Shown here in pieces: positions 18,496-28,314 of a stretch of 64,000 nucleotides of DNA (its first letter is position 1; each line of letters starts with the position of its first letter). The DNA comes from Crateriforma spongiae (GTDB lineage: Bacteria > Planctomycetota > Planctomycetia > Pirellulales > Pirellulaceae). The stretch lies in the NCBI RefSeq assembly GCF_012290005.1, contig NZ_JAAXMS010000009.1, forward strand, positions 124,001-188,000, in the 5' to 3' direction. The notes under the pieces are model-generated. The model was not told the DNA's origin, made no database searches, and worked only from the letters and a program-made list of their open reading frames with translations. Position numbers and translations under genes: made by a program.

Positions 18496-20571
18496 TTACT
18501 TGTCGGCAACCATGGCCAGACGCGATCGCTGGATCTTGGACTCGATCGCCGAGACATAGGCACTGTCGGCTTCGCACAACCGCTCACGCGGCACCGTGCA
18601 GGTGCGACCATTGGCTTTCATCAAACGAACTTCGCTGGACGAAATCTGGATCAGACGACCTTCGGTGCTAAAGTTGCCCGTGTTGTCGACCCAGACGCGA
18701 ACGCGAGTTTCGGACAACGGATCCACGGCGACCGGTTTGGCGCTGACGACTTGCAGCGAGGTTTCCGCCGGCTGGACTTCGGCCACTTCGGCGACACGTT
18801 CTTCGTCCTGGGCATCGGCCGACGATGCTGCGACGTCTGCTTGCACCGGAGCCGCTTTGCGATTCGCACCGAACAAATCATCGGTGGAGAATTCAAAGTC
18901 GTCGTTCTCTTCCGACTCCGAGGTCGGGGTCATTTCTTCGGGGGCACCGAACAGGTCATCGAAGACGCCTTCACGCTCATTTTCGGCACGTTCCAAAGCT
19001 TCACGTTCGCCGAACAAATCGTCCAAGTCATCAACCGGTTCTTCGGTGGCCGGCGGATCCCCGAACAAGTCTTCCAAGCTGTCGCCTTCGGGTGCCGGTG
19101 CCTCTTCGGCCGGGTCACCGAACAGGTCGTTCAAGGTTCCCTCTTCGCCCGAGGGAGCTTCTTCCATGGCGGGGGCTTCGTCACCGAACAAGTCTCCCAA
19201 GCTGTCGGTCGATTCTTCGGCGGCCGGGGCGGTGTCCGGGGTATCAAACAGTTGGTCCAGTTCCGAATCGGCGGCCGGAGCTTCCGCTTCGGCAGGTTCA
19301 CCGAACAGGTCGTCCATCGCCTCTTCAGCAGCCGGAGCTTCCGCTTCGGCAGGTTCACCGAACAGGTCGTCCATCGCCTCTTCAGCAGCCGGTGCTTCCG
19401 CTTCGGCGGGTTCACCGAACAGGTCGTCCATCGCTTCTTCAGCAGCCGGTGCTTCCGCTTCGGCGGGTTCACCGAACAGGTCGTCCATCGCTTCTTCAGC
19501 GGCCGGAGCTTCCGCTTCGGCGGGTTCACCGAACAGGTCGTCCATCGCCTCTTCAGCGGCCGGGGCTTCCGCTTCGGCGGGTTCACCGAACAGGTCGTCC
19601 ATCGCTTCTTCAGCAGCCGGGGCTTCCGCTTCGGCGGGTTCACCGAACAGGTCGTCCATCGATTCTTCAGCAGCCGGAGCTTCCGCTTCGGCGGGTTCAC
19701 CGAACAGGTCGTCCATCGCCTCTTCAGCAGCCGGGGCTTCCGCTTCGGCGGGTTCACCGAACAGGTCGTCCATCGCTTCTTCAGCAGCCGGGGCTTCCGC
19801 TTCGGCAGGTTCACCGAACAGGTCGTCCATCGCTTCTTCAGCGGCCGGGGCTTCCGCTTCGGCGGGTTCCTCAATGGCGGGCTCTTCGACAGCTGGTTCC
19901 TCAACAGCTGGTTCCTCAACAGCTGGCTCTTCGACAGGCGGTTCTTCCATCACAGGTTCTTCGGCCGGAACATCCGATGGGCTTTCGGTCGCCGGTTCTT
20001 CGGCTTCGAGCGGCTCAGTCTCGGCGGGCGGCTCAGTCTCGGCGGGCGGCTCGGGGAACGATTCTTCCGCGGCGGGTGCCGCTTCGGGCTCGGTCGCGAC
20101 TTCGTCGTCAGCGGCCGGCTCTTCAGCCTCCATTGCTTCGGCCGGTTCTTCGACCGGTGCCGGCGGCACCACGGCATCGGCCGGCGGTGCGACCACTTCG
20201 CCTTCGACGATCGGTGCCGATTCGATGATGGTCGGTTCAACAACAGTTGCGCCGCAGCAATCGCCTTGGATCACGGGCGTCGCGACGACGTCCGCACAGG
20301 GATCCGCGGGCGCAGCGCAGCAGGGTTCCGGTTCAGGCTGGCATACGGGCGCGGGCGGGCATGCCGGTGCCACTTGGCACACGGGTGCCGGATCGCAAAC
20401 CGGCGTGGGACAACAAGCGGCGGGGGCGGCCTTGGTACGGCTGCCGCACGCGTCGTGCCCCTTGCCCAGGTTTTCCAGTAACCACCCCGCTGTGGCGGGA
20501 CTGATACTTAGGACTGTGATCAAACAAAGGACGAGCGTCCATCGGACCACGAGACGGATCGTGCGTTTCAT
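18496..20571 (-). CDS. exported acidic tandem-repeat protein with C-terminal SHD1 domain
   Basis: The product has about 691 residues. A signal peptide (MKRTIRLVVRWTLVLCLITV, to about residue 27) is followed by a Cys/Pro-rich stretch (PTPVCDPAPVCQVAPACPP). A long Glu/Pro/Ala region then contains ten near-identical 19-residue units of the form EPAEAEAPAAEEAMDDLFG. Looser DLFG-containing units follow. The last 75 residues (VRVWVDNTGNFSTEGRLIQI to VPRERLCEADSAYV) match the SLA1 homology domain 1 found in many planctomycete proteins. The ATG at 20571 follows an AGGAG-like site; the frame extends to 20655. DLFG motifs may be short binding motifs on a disordered acidic stalk. A terminator follows. 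Confidence 0.85.
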   Translation of the reverse strand: MKRTIRLVVRWTLVLCLITVLSISPATAGWLLENLGKGHDACGSRTKAAPAACCPTPVCDPAPVCQVAPACPPAPVCQPEPEPCCAAPADPCADVVATPVIQGDCCGATVVEPTIIESAPIVEGEVVAPPADAVVPPAPVEEPAEAMEAEEPAADDEVATEPEAAPAAEESFPEPPAETEPPAETEPLEAEEPATESPSDVPAEEPVMEEPPVEEPAVEEPAVEEPAVEEPAIEEPAEAEAPAAEEAMDDLFGEPAEAEAPAAEEAMDDLFGEPAEAEAPAAEEAMDDLFGEPAEAEAPAAEESMDDLFGEPAEAEAPAAEEAMDDLFGEPAEAEAPAAEEAMDDLFGEPAEAEAPAAEEAMDDLFGEPAEAEAPAAEEAMDDLFGEPAEAEAPAAEEAMDDLFGEPAEAEAPAAEEAMDDLFGEPAEAEAPAADSELDQLFDTPDTAPAAEESTDSLGDLFGDEAPAMEEAPSGEEGTLNDLFGDPAEEAPAPEGDSLEDLFGDPPATEEPVDDLDDLFGEREALERAENEREGVFDDLFGAPEEMTPTSESEENDDFEFSTDDLFGANRKAAPVQADVAASSADAQDEERVAEVAEVQPAETSLQVVSAKPVAVDPLSETRVRVWVDNTGNFSTEGRLIQISSSEVRLMKANGRTCTVPRERLCEADSAYVSAIESKIQRSRLAMVADK
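19274..19869 (-). repeat. 57-bp tandem repeat, about 10.5 copies, inside the SHD1 gene
   Basis: The word CGTCCATC recurs at 19311, 19368, 19425, 19482, 19539, 19596, 19653, 19710, 19767 and 19824, exactly 57 bases apart. Units differ by only a few bases, mostly silent. One copy encodes Ser instead of Ala (EES). Near-identity at the DNA level points to recent expansion or ongoing homogenisation. Confidence 0.95.
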
Positions 20572-20953
20572 CTTTCTCTGGCTCCTCGCCGGATTGATGC
20601 CGAAAAGGTCGGAAGTAGGTAGAAAACGGTCCCCTTCGGACGTGCGGGGCCGCAATTCTGGGGGGTGAATCGACGGATAGACCGGCTGTTATTCCCAAAA
20701 GCTTAGGTCAAAGACGCTGCCGTGACGGCGAACGGAGACAACAACAGGGCCATATTGCCGGTTCACTGTAATTATGGCCCTTTACAACGGCAAGAAGCGC
20801 CGGATGGGTAAGATAGAGGGGTTTGAAACGGTCTTGCGGGCGGTAAGGTCAGCCCAAGCCCTCTGAAATTCGTCTCCGCGCCGCCCCGCTGATTCGTCAA
20901 ACTCGACGGCTCCGTTTCCAAGCCCGCGTCTCCGTCCGACAGATCCCATCGCA
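20572..20953. other. 382-bp intergenic region between divergent genes
   Basis: It separates the minus-strand SHD1 gene from the plus-strand sensor kinase and should hold both promoters. I see no RNA gene, no clear operator palindrome and no supported small ORF here. Confidence 0.5.
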
Positions 20954-22867
20954 ATGCTCCGATTGCTGCAAAGTTTGATCTCGTCGATGAGTCTGGAGCG
21001 CAAGTGCTTGCTCTTCTTCGGTTCGGCCCTGTTGGTCTTGATGTTCGGTGCGTTCGCCGTCGTCCAGGTGTTGGCCCGCGGGTTGGTTCTGAACACGACC
21101 AAGCAACGCGCGTTGGACTTCAAGCCACACGCGCTGGAAACGCTGCACGAACAGGCGTTTTGGAACGATCAGGATTTCGCCAGCGAGGCGGCGGAAACGA
21201 AACGGACCGCCCTGGAAAAGCTGCACAAGCAATTGTTGGGCGACAAGATGCGGTTCCAGATCTTGGGTCTGGATCATTCCGATTCACCCGGCTTCAGCAA
21301 TCTGCCACCACGGCTTGCACCGGAGTCGCCCGAACTGCTGCGGAAATTGGAAAACCTGGAAGCCGAGTTTCGGCGACGGTTGGCCAACCGTATCGCATCC
21401 AGCGGCGTCGACATCACTCATCCGATCGACCTGGGTGAAGACGAAGCGATGGCCCGCATCGGGGCCGGCAGCAATCCTGTCGCCTTGGGCGAAGAAGTCG
21501 ACAACAACGAATACGTTCTGTACACGCCGATCTGGCCTGATGAAACTTGCGTGTCCTGTCATGCCCCGATCGGACAAAGCAATCAATCGCTCAGCGACGA
21601 GGACCCGGTCGCCCGTGCCGCACAGTATCCGTTTCGGGTGATGAAGGTCACGATGCCCAACAGCGGCACCAACGCATCGACCGAAGGGATCCGTGCGATC
21701 ATCATCGCGATGGCCATGCTGATCGTTGCCGCAACGTTGTATGTGATGCATGCGATCGTGCGTTATCTGGTTCTGCAACCCCTGTATCACCTGCGTGACG
21801 TCAGTGACGCCATCACCCATGGGGACACCAGCCAGCGGGCACTGATCGACACGGAAGACGAGTTCCGCGAATTGGCCGACGCTTTCAACCGGATGCTGCG
21901 TCACTTGACCGAAACGCAGTCCCAGATCGAAGACGTCAACCGCGAACTGGACGCGCGTGTCGACCAGTTTGCACAATTGAACTTGCAACTGTACGAAGCC
22001 AACCGGCTGAAAAGTGACTTCTTGGCCAACATGAGTCACGAACTGCGGACACCGCTGAACAGCATCATTGGGTTTTCCGAAGTCCTACAAGACATCGATT
22101 CGCTGAACGACAAACAGCGGCGATACGCGTCGAACATTCAGAAAAGCGGTCGCTTGTTGCTGGAAATGATCAACGACATCTTGGACTTGGCCAAGGTCGA
22201 AGCAGGCAAATTGGAGGTCAAACGCGGCGAATTTGATTTAAAACGCGTCGTTGCGGCTCAGTGCGACATGATCGGGTCGCTATCAGAGGAAAAGAACATC
22301 TCCGTCATTCAAAAGATTCCGGACGATTTGCCGGCCGCGTACCAGGACGCCGGCAAGCTGGGACAGATCCTGAACAACTTGCTCAGCAATGCCATCAAGT
22401 TCACGCCCGAAGGCGGCATCATCACGATCGGCGTTCAAAACTTGGGCGATGAATTTCGGTTGTCCGTCCGCGACACGGGAGTCGGCATTGCCGAAGAAGA
22501 TCATTCGGTGATTTTTCAAAAGTTCCGACAAAGCAAGCAAGTGCTGGACGGCGAAGGCTTGACCCGTGAGTTTGCCGGAACCGGCCTGGGGTTATCAATC
22601 GTCCGCGAATTGTCAAAGCTGTTGGGCGGTGAAGTCGACTTTGAAAGTGAACTGGGTCGTGGCAGCACGTTTTGGGTGACACTGCCGTGGGAACTTCGTA
22701 ACGCCGACATCTTTACCGCATCCCAACCGCACGTTGCGTCAAACAGGGACGACGATCCGCAACAAGCATCCGGCACCGGCTCCAACGGCTCCGGTGCAAG
22801 CAATGGTCCGCCGCAAACCGACAGCGGATCACCACCGCATTTCCCCACACCGACCGATGCCCTATGA
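20954..22867 (+). CDS. membrane sensor histidine kinase with periplasmic haem-binding (CxxCH) sensor domain
   Basis: The product has 637 residues. A first membrane helix is at about 18-42. A periplasmic domain of about 200 residues follows, ending in [16 protein letters not shown]. The Cys199-x-x-Cys202-His203 is a c-type haem site as in Tll0287/DUF3365 sensors. A second helix is at 246-268, then HAMP at about 270-325. A short coiled coil precedes HisKA with His362 in [14 protein letters not shown]. The HATPase_c domain has [17 protein letters not shown] and [10 protein letters not shown] Ser/Gly-rich tail closes it. It probably senses redox or a gas ligand. No response regulator is adjacent. 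Its stop overlaps the start of rnhA by ATGA. Confidence 0.92.
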   Translation: MLRLLQSLISSMSLERKCLLFFGSALLVLMFGAFAVVQVLARGLVLNTTKQRALDFKPHALETLHEQAFWNDQDFASEAAETKRTALEKLHKQLLGDKMRFQILGLDHSDSPGFSNLPPRLAPESPELLRKLENLEAEFRRRLANRIASSGVDITHPIDLGEDEAMARIGAGSNPVALGEEVDNNEYVLYTPIWPDETCVSCHAPIGQSNQSLSDEDPVARAAQYPFRVMKVTMPNSGTNASTEGIRAIIIAMAMLIVAATLYVMHAIVRYLVLQPLYHLRDVSDAITHGDTSQRALIDTEDEFRELADAFNRMLRHLTETQSQIEDVNRELDARVDQFAQLNLQLYEANRLKSDFLANMSHELRTPLNSIIGFSEVLQDIDSLNDKQRRYASNIQKSGRLLLEMINDILDLAKVEAGKLEVKRGEFDLKRVVAAQCDMIGSLSEEKNISVIQKIPDDLPAAYQDAGKLGQILNNLLSNAIKFTPEGGIITIGVQNLGDEFRLSVRDTGVGIAEEDHSVIFQKFRQSKQVLDGEGLTREFAGTGLGLSIVRELSKLLGGEVDFESELGRGSTFWVTLPWELRNADIFTASQPHVASNRDDDPQQASGTGSNGSGASNGPPQTDSGSPPHFPTPTDAL

Positions 22868-23328
22868 AACCCGTTGATTTGTATACCGATGGCGCCTGCA
22901 GCGGTAACCCAGGACCGGGCGGCTGGGCGTTCATTTTGCGGTGCGGGTCGACGGGGAAACAGGTCGAACGCAGCGGCGGGGACACCCCGACGACCAACAA
23001 CAAGATGGAATTGATGGCCGTCATCAAAGGCCTGGAATTGCTGAAGGAACCGTGCGACGTCACCCTGCACGCCGACAGCACCTATGTCGGGCAGGGCATC
23101 AATAGCTGGATGGCCGGTTGGAAACGTCGCGGCTGGAAACGCAAAGACGGCTCGAAATTGGTTCCGGTCAAGAACGTCGAATTGTGGAAGCGTCTGGACG
23201 AATTGATGCAGACGCATCGCGTCAAGTTTCGGCACGTCAAAGGCCACGCGGGGCACACCGAGAACGAACGATGTGACGAACTGGCCGTCGCCGCGTACCA
23301 GAAATACTTGCACCATTCGTCTCGATAG
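22864..23328 (+). CDS. rnhA: ribonuclease HI
   Basis: Degrades RNA in RNA-DNA hybrids. The 154-residue length is standard. The four acidic catalytic residues are visible: Asp9 in [15 protein letters not shown], Glu49 in NNKMELMAV, Asp71 in LHADSTYV and Asp138 in ENERCDELA. The substrate-binding HVKGHAGH is at about 124-131. The start overlaps the sensor-kinase stop by four bases (22864-22867), so it is very probably translated by re-initiation from that message. Confidence 0.97.
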   Translation: MKPVDLYTDGACSGNPGPGGWAFILRCGSTGKQVERSGGDTPTTNNKMELMAVIKGLELLKEPCDVTLHADSTYVGQGINSWMAGWKRRGWKRKDGSKLVPVKNVELWKRLDELMQTHRVKFRHVKGHAGHTENERCDELAVAAYQKYLHHSSR

Positions 23329-23501
23329 GCCCGCGTCTCTTCGGATCGATCCCCGGCCGGCTTCCCAGCCCCGGTGACCGTTTTGGCGGGCCTTTCATGT
23401 CTTTGGTGACTGTTTTCGGGTGACGTAGACTGCGGAAACACCCGCCCCGGGGCCGGACCCCACCGACGCCCCGGCGGCATCGTCAAAAGGGCTGCAAACC
23501 G

Positions 23502-23518
23502 CTAGAATTGCGGCTTCT
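23502..23518 (+). promoter_or_regulatory. candidate promoter element before gyrB
   Basis: The 17-base word CTAGAATTGCGGCTTCT, 48 bases before the gyrB start, is an exact copy of the one before the sulfatase gene at 9066. TAGAAT is a plausible -10 box. The assignment as promoter is inference. Confidence 0.35.
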
Positions 23519-23565
23519 TCGGCGTCCCCACGCCGCCCCCGATTCGGTCCTCAACGCAGACGTTC

Positions 23566-26133
23566 ATGAGCGATCCTCAGTCAACCGATCCACAGCCCAC
23601 TGATCCTCAGTCGCCCGATTCCCAGGAATCTGCCCAGCAACCGGCCGGCCAACCGGCCGCGGCGGCTCCGGCAGCCAATTCGGAATACACCGACAAGGAC
23701 CTCCAGCACCTTTCGGACTTGGAACACGTCCGCGAGCGGCCGGGGATGTACATCGGGGACACGACCGGGCGCGGGCTGCACCACTTGGTGTACGAGGTCG
23801 TGGATAACTCGATCGATGAAGCGATGGCGGGCTTCGCCAAAACCGTCTCGGTCACCGTCCATACCGACGGCAGCGTCACGGTCGAAGACGACGGCCGCGG
23901 TATTCCGGTGACTCGTCACGACCAGTTGTCCGAAGAATTGGACCGCGAGGTCAGCACGCTCGAGGGCGTGATGACCGTCTTGAAATTCGGCGGCAAATTC
24001 GAAAAAGGTGCCTATCAAACCTCCGGCGGCCTGCACGGCGTGGGCGTGACGGTCGTCAATTTCCTGTCCCAGTGGGCCGAAGTCGAAGTCAGCCGTGACG
24101 GTTCGACGTGGACTCAGGAATACGAACGCGGCGTCCCCACCGGCCCGATCCAGAAGGGACGTGCCACTAAGAAATCCGGCACCAAGACCACGTTCAAGCC
24201 CGACGGTCAAATCTTCAGCACCACCAAGTACAACTTTGACACGCTGGCCAAACGGCTGCAGGAACTCGCATTCCTGAACAGTGGCGTTCACATCAAATTC
24301 CATGATGAACGCAACGGCGAAGGCGGTGATTTTCTGTACGAACGCGGCATCATCGAATTCGTCGAACACCTCAATCGCGCCAGCGACGTCCTGCACAGCG
24401 ACGTGATCGTCTTTACCGGCAATCGCGACGGGGTCGAATACGAAATCGCGATGCAGTACAGCACCGAGTTCACTGAAAACGTCCAGTCGTACGTCAATAA
24501 CATTCACACGATCGAAGGCGGCACGCACGTCTCAGGTTTTCGTACCGCGCTGACGCGGACGTTGAACAATTACGGCAAGAAAGAAAATCTGTTCAAGAAC
24601 ACGACGCCCACCGGCGACGATTTTCGCGAAGGTCTGACCACAGTGATCAGCGTGCGTGTGCCGCACCCGCAATTCGAAGGGCAAACCAAAACCAAGCTGG
24701 GCAACGGCGAAGTCGACGGCATCATCGCCGGCGGCGTTGGCGAACAGCTGACCAAGTACTTGGAAGAAAACCCCCGCGTCGCCAAGACGATCGTCCGCAA
24801 AGGCCTGTTGGCAGCGGAGGCACGCGAGGCGGCCCGAAAAGCCAAGGACTTGCTTCGCAAACGGAAAGACGCTTTGGGCGGCGGTGGTTTGCCCGGAAAA
24901 CTTCGCGACTGCATCAGCAAGAAGATGGAGGAGTGCGAAATCTACCTGGTCGAAGGTGATTCGGCCGGCGGATCGGCCGAAGGCGGACGGATGCGTGAAT
25001 ACCAGGCCATCCTGCCGCTGCGTGGAAAGATCATCAACGCGTACAAATCGCGCGAAGACAAGGTCTTGGCCAACGAAGAAGTCCAGTCGATGATCCAGGC
25101 CATCGGCACCGGCATCGGAGCCGATCAAGACATCAGCAAGCGGCGGTACAACAAAGTCGTCATCATGACGGACGCCGACGTGGACGGCAGCCACATTCGG
25201 ACGCTGTTGTTGTGCTTCTTTTACCGCCAGATGTATCACTTGGTCGCCGGCGGCCACGTGTTCGTCGCTCAACCTCCGCTGTACCGCGTGCAGCAGGGAC
25301 GCAATCGATACTACGTCCAAACCGATGAAGAAATGCGGACACGATTGCTGGAACGCGGTTTGTCCGATTCGATACTGGAATCCGAAGACGGACGCCGCGC
25401 CGAAGGCGACACGATGCGGTCGCTGGCCACCACGCTGGCGTCCATGGAGGATGCCATCGTTGCCTTGGAACGACGTGGCACCAGTCTTAAGAATCATGCC
25501 GTTCGCCTGGACCCGGTGACCGGAAAGCTGCCGACATTCCTGTTGACCGCCGGCAACGACGAACACTGGTTCGGTTCCCAAGAAGACGTCGATGCATTCT
25601 TGAGCGCAAACAATCTGGTGCTGGACGTCGAGGAAAATGAAGCCGACGAAGCCGAAGCAAACGGCGAAGACGCTCAAAAGGAAGTCACCGAGATCGTGAA
25701 CCTGGCCCACTTGGAAGAGATTCACGAAGTTCGCACGATCAACAGCGGATTGAAAGATCTGCAACCTGTCGGCTTCGGGTTGGATGACTTGATCCCGGTC
25801 GACCGCACCGGAACCACCGCACCGCGATTCGAACTACTGCGTGGCGACGACGTTCGCCGACCTCTGGACGATCTCCGCGCTCTGTTGCCTGAGATCCGCA
25901 GCGCCGGTGAAAAGGGTCTACAGCTGACTCGTTTCAAAGGCTTGGGTGAAATGAACGCCGAAGAACTTCGCGAAACGACCTTGGATCCCGAAAACCGAAC
26001 GCTGATCAAAGTCAACTTGACCGACGCCGGCGCGGCCGACGAAATGTTCCGGTTGTTGATGGGTGACAAGGTCGAACCGCGTCGCGAATTTATCGAAAAG
26101 CACGCGCTTGACGTCCGCAATCTGGACGTCTGA
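23566..26133 (+). CDS. gyrB: DNA gyrase subunit B
   Basis: ATPase subunit of gyrase, which introduces negative supercoils together with GyrA. The product has 855 residues. A Pro/Gln-rich leader of about 40 residues precedes the GHKL ATPase domain (ERPGMYIGDTTGRGLHH, VVDNSIDEA, DDGRGIPV, GGLHGVG). The transducer domain carries QTKTKLGN. The TOPRIM domain has YLVEGDSAGGSA and DADVDGSHIRTL. A Gram-negative-type insertion of about 160 residues separates TOPRIM from the tail FKGLGEMNAEEL. The insertion and length support GyrB rather than ParE. No gyrA, dnaA or recF is next to it. Confidence 0.97.
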   Translation: MSDPQSTDPQPTDPQSPDSQESAQQPAGQPAAAAPAANSEYTDKDLQHLSDLEHVRERPGMYIGDTTGRGLHHLVYEVVDNSIDEAMAGFAKTVSVTVHTDGSVTVEDDGRGIPVTRHDQLSEELDREVSTLEGVMTVLKFGGKFEKGAYQTSGGLHGVGVTVVNFLSQWAEVEVSRDGSTWTQEYERGVPTGPIQKGRATKKSGTKTTFKPDGQIFSTTKYNFDTLAKRLQELAFLNSGVHIKFHDERNGEGGDFLYERGIIEFVEHLNRASDVLHSDVIVFTGNRDGVEYEIAMQYSTEFTENVQSYVNNIHTIEGGTHVSGFRTALTRTLNNYGKKENLFKNTTPTGDDFREGLTTVISVRVPHPQFEGQTKTKLGNGEVDGIIAGGVGEQLTKYLEENPRVAKTIVRKGLLAAEAREAARKAKDLLRKRKDALGGGGLPGKLRDCISKKMEECEIYLVEGDSAGGSAEGGRMREYQAILPLRGKIINAYKSREDKVLANEEVQSMIQAIGTGIGADQDISKRRYNKVVIMTDADVDGSHIRTLLLCFFYRQMYHLVAGGHVFVAQPPLYRVQQGRNRYYVQTDEEMRTRLLERGLSDSILESEDGRRAEGDTMRSLATTLASMEDAIVALERRGTSLKNHAVRLDPVTGKLPTFLLTAGNDEHWFGSQEDVDAFLSANNLVLDVEENEADEAEANGEDAQKEVTEIVNLAHLEEIHEVRTINSGLKDLQPVGFGLDDLIPVDRTGTTAPRFELLRGDDVRRPLDDLRALLPEIRSAGEKGLQLTRFKGLGEMNAEELRETTLDPENRTLIKVNLTDAGAADEMFRLLMGDKVEPRREFIEKHALDVRNLDV

Positions 26134-26253
26134 TTCTTCTTCGGATTCGTGCCCCAATCGCCCCCGGCCGCGACCGTGACGAACCGCTTCGGGGGGCGCG
26201 TCGCGCCGGCGTGTCATGATCCCGCATCCATTCCGCCACCCATCGTGGACACC

Positions 26254-28302
26254 ATGCCGAATCGACTTGCCGAATCGTTAAGTCCCTATCTGCTGCAACA
26301 CCAAGACAACCCGGTCGACTGGTTTCCCTGGTGCGAAGAAGCATTTCAGTTGGCCAAGAAACTGGACCGACCGATCTTTCTGTCTGTCGGTTACGCGGCC
26401 TGCCACTGGTGCCATGTGATGGAACACGAGAGCTTCGAAAACGAAGCGATCGCGGAGTTTCTGAACAACTACTTCATCAGCGTCAAAGTCGACCGCGAAG
26501 AACGCCCCGACGTCGACCAGATTTACATGAACGCGGTCCAGGTGATGAGCGGCCGTGGGGGTTGGCCGATGAGTGTGTTCCTGGATCACGATCGGCGTCC
26601 GTTTTATGCCGGGACGTATTGGCCGCCGACACAGCGTGCCGGGATGCCCGGTTTCGCGCAAGTTCTGGATGCCATCGCAGCGGCATGGCAGGACCGTCGC
26701 GATGAAGTGGTGCATCATGCGGATCAAATCACCGCGGCATTGACGCAACTGGCCAAGGGCACCGGTGATTCGGTCGACCAGCCCGCCGAAGACGTCGAAC
26801 TGGCACGCCGTATCGTCCGACAAGCCTGCGACCAGTTGGTCCGGGTCCTGGACCGCAACGACGGCGGTTTTGGCGGCGCGCCCAAGTTCCCTCATGCGAC
26901 CGACTTGTTGTTGCTGTTGTCACAAGTCGCCGTCAAACCGAACGTCGATTATCGCGGTGCCTGCGAATTGACGCTGAATAAAATGGCCGCCGGTGGCATC
27001 TTTGATCACATCGGTGGTGGTTTTGCCAGGTACAGCGTCGACAGCAAATGGCTGGTGCCGCACTTCGAAAAGATGCTGTACGACAACGCACTGCTGGCGA
27101 CCGCATACACACGTGGTTTCCAAGTCACCGGCAGCGGCCACTTCGCCGCCGTCGCGGACGCCACGCTGCGGTACATGGCACGCGACATGGTCGACCCGTC
27201 CGGCGGTCTGCACTGCAGCGAAGACGCCGATAGCGAAGGCGTTGAAGGCAAATTTTACGTCTGGAAACCCGGCGAAGTGACGGCGGTGCTGGGCAAAGAA
27301 CGCAGCGATCGTTTTTGCCAAATCTATGACATCACCGATGCCGGAAACTTCGAAGGTACTTCGATCCCCAACCGTCTGCACGCGACGGATCCCAACGCCT
27401 GGGACTTGCCCCCCCAAGTCTTGGAAACGCAATTGGCCGCCGATCGCGAAGCTTTGCGACAGGCCCGTCAAAAACGTGTGCGACCGGGCCGCGACGACAA
27501 AATCATCACCGCCTGGAACGCGCTTGCCATCGACGCGTTTGCCGTCGCCGGCGCCGTGTTCGACAGCCAAGAATGGATCGACGTCGCGACCAAAGCAGGG
27601 CAGTTCTTGTGTTCACGGATGCGGCGTGATGATGGTCGTTTGCTGCACGCGTTTCGGTCGGGAACCGCGCACTTGGACGCCTACGTGGACGATTATGCGT
27701 TGACCGCATCGGCGTTCGTCACGCTGTACCAGGTCACTGCCGATAAAACTTGGATCGACACAGCAAACCAGCTTGTCGACAGCATGATCGAACATTTCTG
27801 GGACGATACCGAGGGCGGTTTCTATTACACCGCGGATGATTCCGAAACTTTGATCACCCGAAACAAAGACTGGCACGACGGCAGTCTGGTCAGCGGCAAC
27901 GGCGCCGCGGTCAACGTATTGCTGACGCTGGCCGACCTGACCGGCAATGACCGATATCGACAATACGCCCAGCGAACGCTCAACACCGCGGCGGAAATCC
28001 TGCAAAGCCAATCGGCGGCGGCCGCGTCGTTGGTGATCGGGCTGGATCGCTTCCATCGCGGCAACCGCCAAATGGTTCTGGCGGTCCCGTCCAAGTCAGA
28101 TGTCCCGGCTTGGCGCGGCAAACTGTTTGCCAAGCATCGCAGCCACACCACACTGGCTTGGCATCTGGGCGATGCGGACAACGTGGCGCTGGCCGATCAA
28201 AAGTCCTGTGTCGACGGCCAACCGACGCTCTATGTCTGTGAAGACTTCACCTGTGGCCAGCCGCTGACCGCTGATTCCGTGGTGTCAGCGTTGGCGGAAT
28301 AG
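26254..28302 (+). CDS. thioredoxin-domain protein of the DUF255/YyaL family
   Basis: The product has 682 residues. The N-terminal thioredoxin-like domain ([21 protein letters not shown]) carries the motif Cys50-His-Trp-Cys53 in [16 protein letters not shown] long alpha/alpha-barrel-like region follows, similar to N-acylglucosamine epimerase folds ([31 protein letters not shown]). This is the standard architecture of YyaL/spermatogenesis-associated protein 20 homologues, whose reaction is unknown. The frame opens at 26149, but MPNRLAESL at 26254 is the family start. It follows gyrB by 120 bases. It meets the HerA-like gene tail to tail. Confidence 0.92.
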   Translation: MPNRLAESLSPYLLQHQDNPVDWFPWCEEAFQLAKKLDRPIFLSVGYAACHWCHVMEHESFENEAIAEFLNNYFISVKVDREERPDVDQIYMNAVQVMSGRGGWPMSVFLDHDRRPFYAGTYWPPTQRAGMPGFAQVLDAIAAAWQDRRDEVVHHADQITAALTQLAKGTGDSVDQPAEDVELARRIVRQACDQLVRVLDRNDGGFGGAPKFPHATDLLLLLSQVAVKPNVDYRGACELTLNKMAAGGIFDHIGGGFARYSVDSKWLVPHFEKMLYDNALLATAYTRGFQVTGSGHFAAVADATLRYMARDMVDPSGGLHCSEDADSEGVEGKFYVWKPGEVTAVLGKERSDRFCQIYDITDAGNFEGTSIPNRLHATDPNAWDLPPQVLETQLAADREALRQARQKRVRPGRDDKIITAWNALAIDAFAVAGAVFDSQEWIDVATKAGQFLCSRMRRDDGRLLHAFRSGTAHLDAYVDDYALTASAFVTLYQVTADKTWIDTANQLVDSMIEHFWDDTEGGFYYTADDSETLITRNKDWHDGSLVSGNGAAVNVLLTLADLTGNDRYRQYAQRTLNTAAEILQSQSAAAASLVIGLDRFHRGNRQMVLAVPSKSDVPAWRGKLFAKHRSHTTLAWHLGDADNVALADQKSCVDGQPTLYVCEDFTCGQPLTADSVVSALAE

Positions 28303-28314
28303 GGCCTTGGCCGA

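Noticed and set aside
19274-19869. Regular repeats that could suggest a CRISPR array
   Set aside because: There are no unique spacers; the units abut each other and are in frame within a protein gene.
18596-20668. Long open frames on the plus strand opposite the repeat/SHD1 gene, up to 690 residues
   Set aside because: The 57-base period is a multiple of three and stop-free in most frames, so long antisense frames arise by chance. Their products are Ser/Gly/Ala or Arg repeats without domains, and the minus-strand gene has a signal peptide, ribosome-binding site and SHD1 domain.
23328-23385. GC-rich inverted repeat (AGGCCCGC and GCGGGCCT) after rnhA
   Set aside because: The loop is about 40 bases and the following T run is short (CTTTC); a terminator is possible but not supported.
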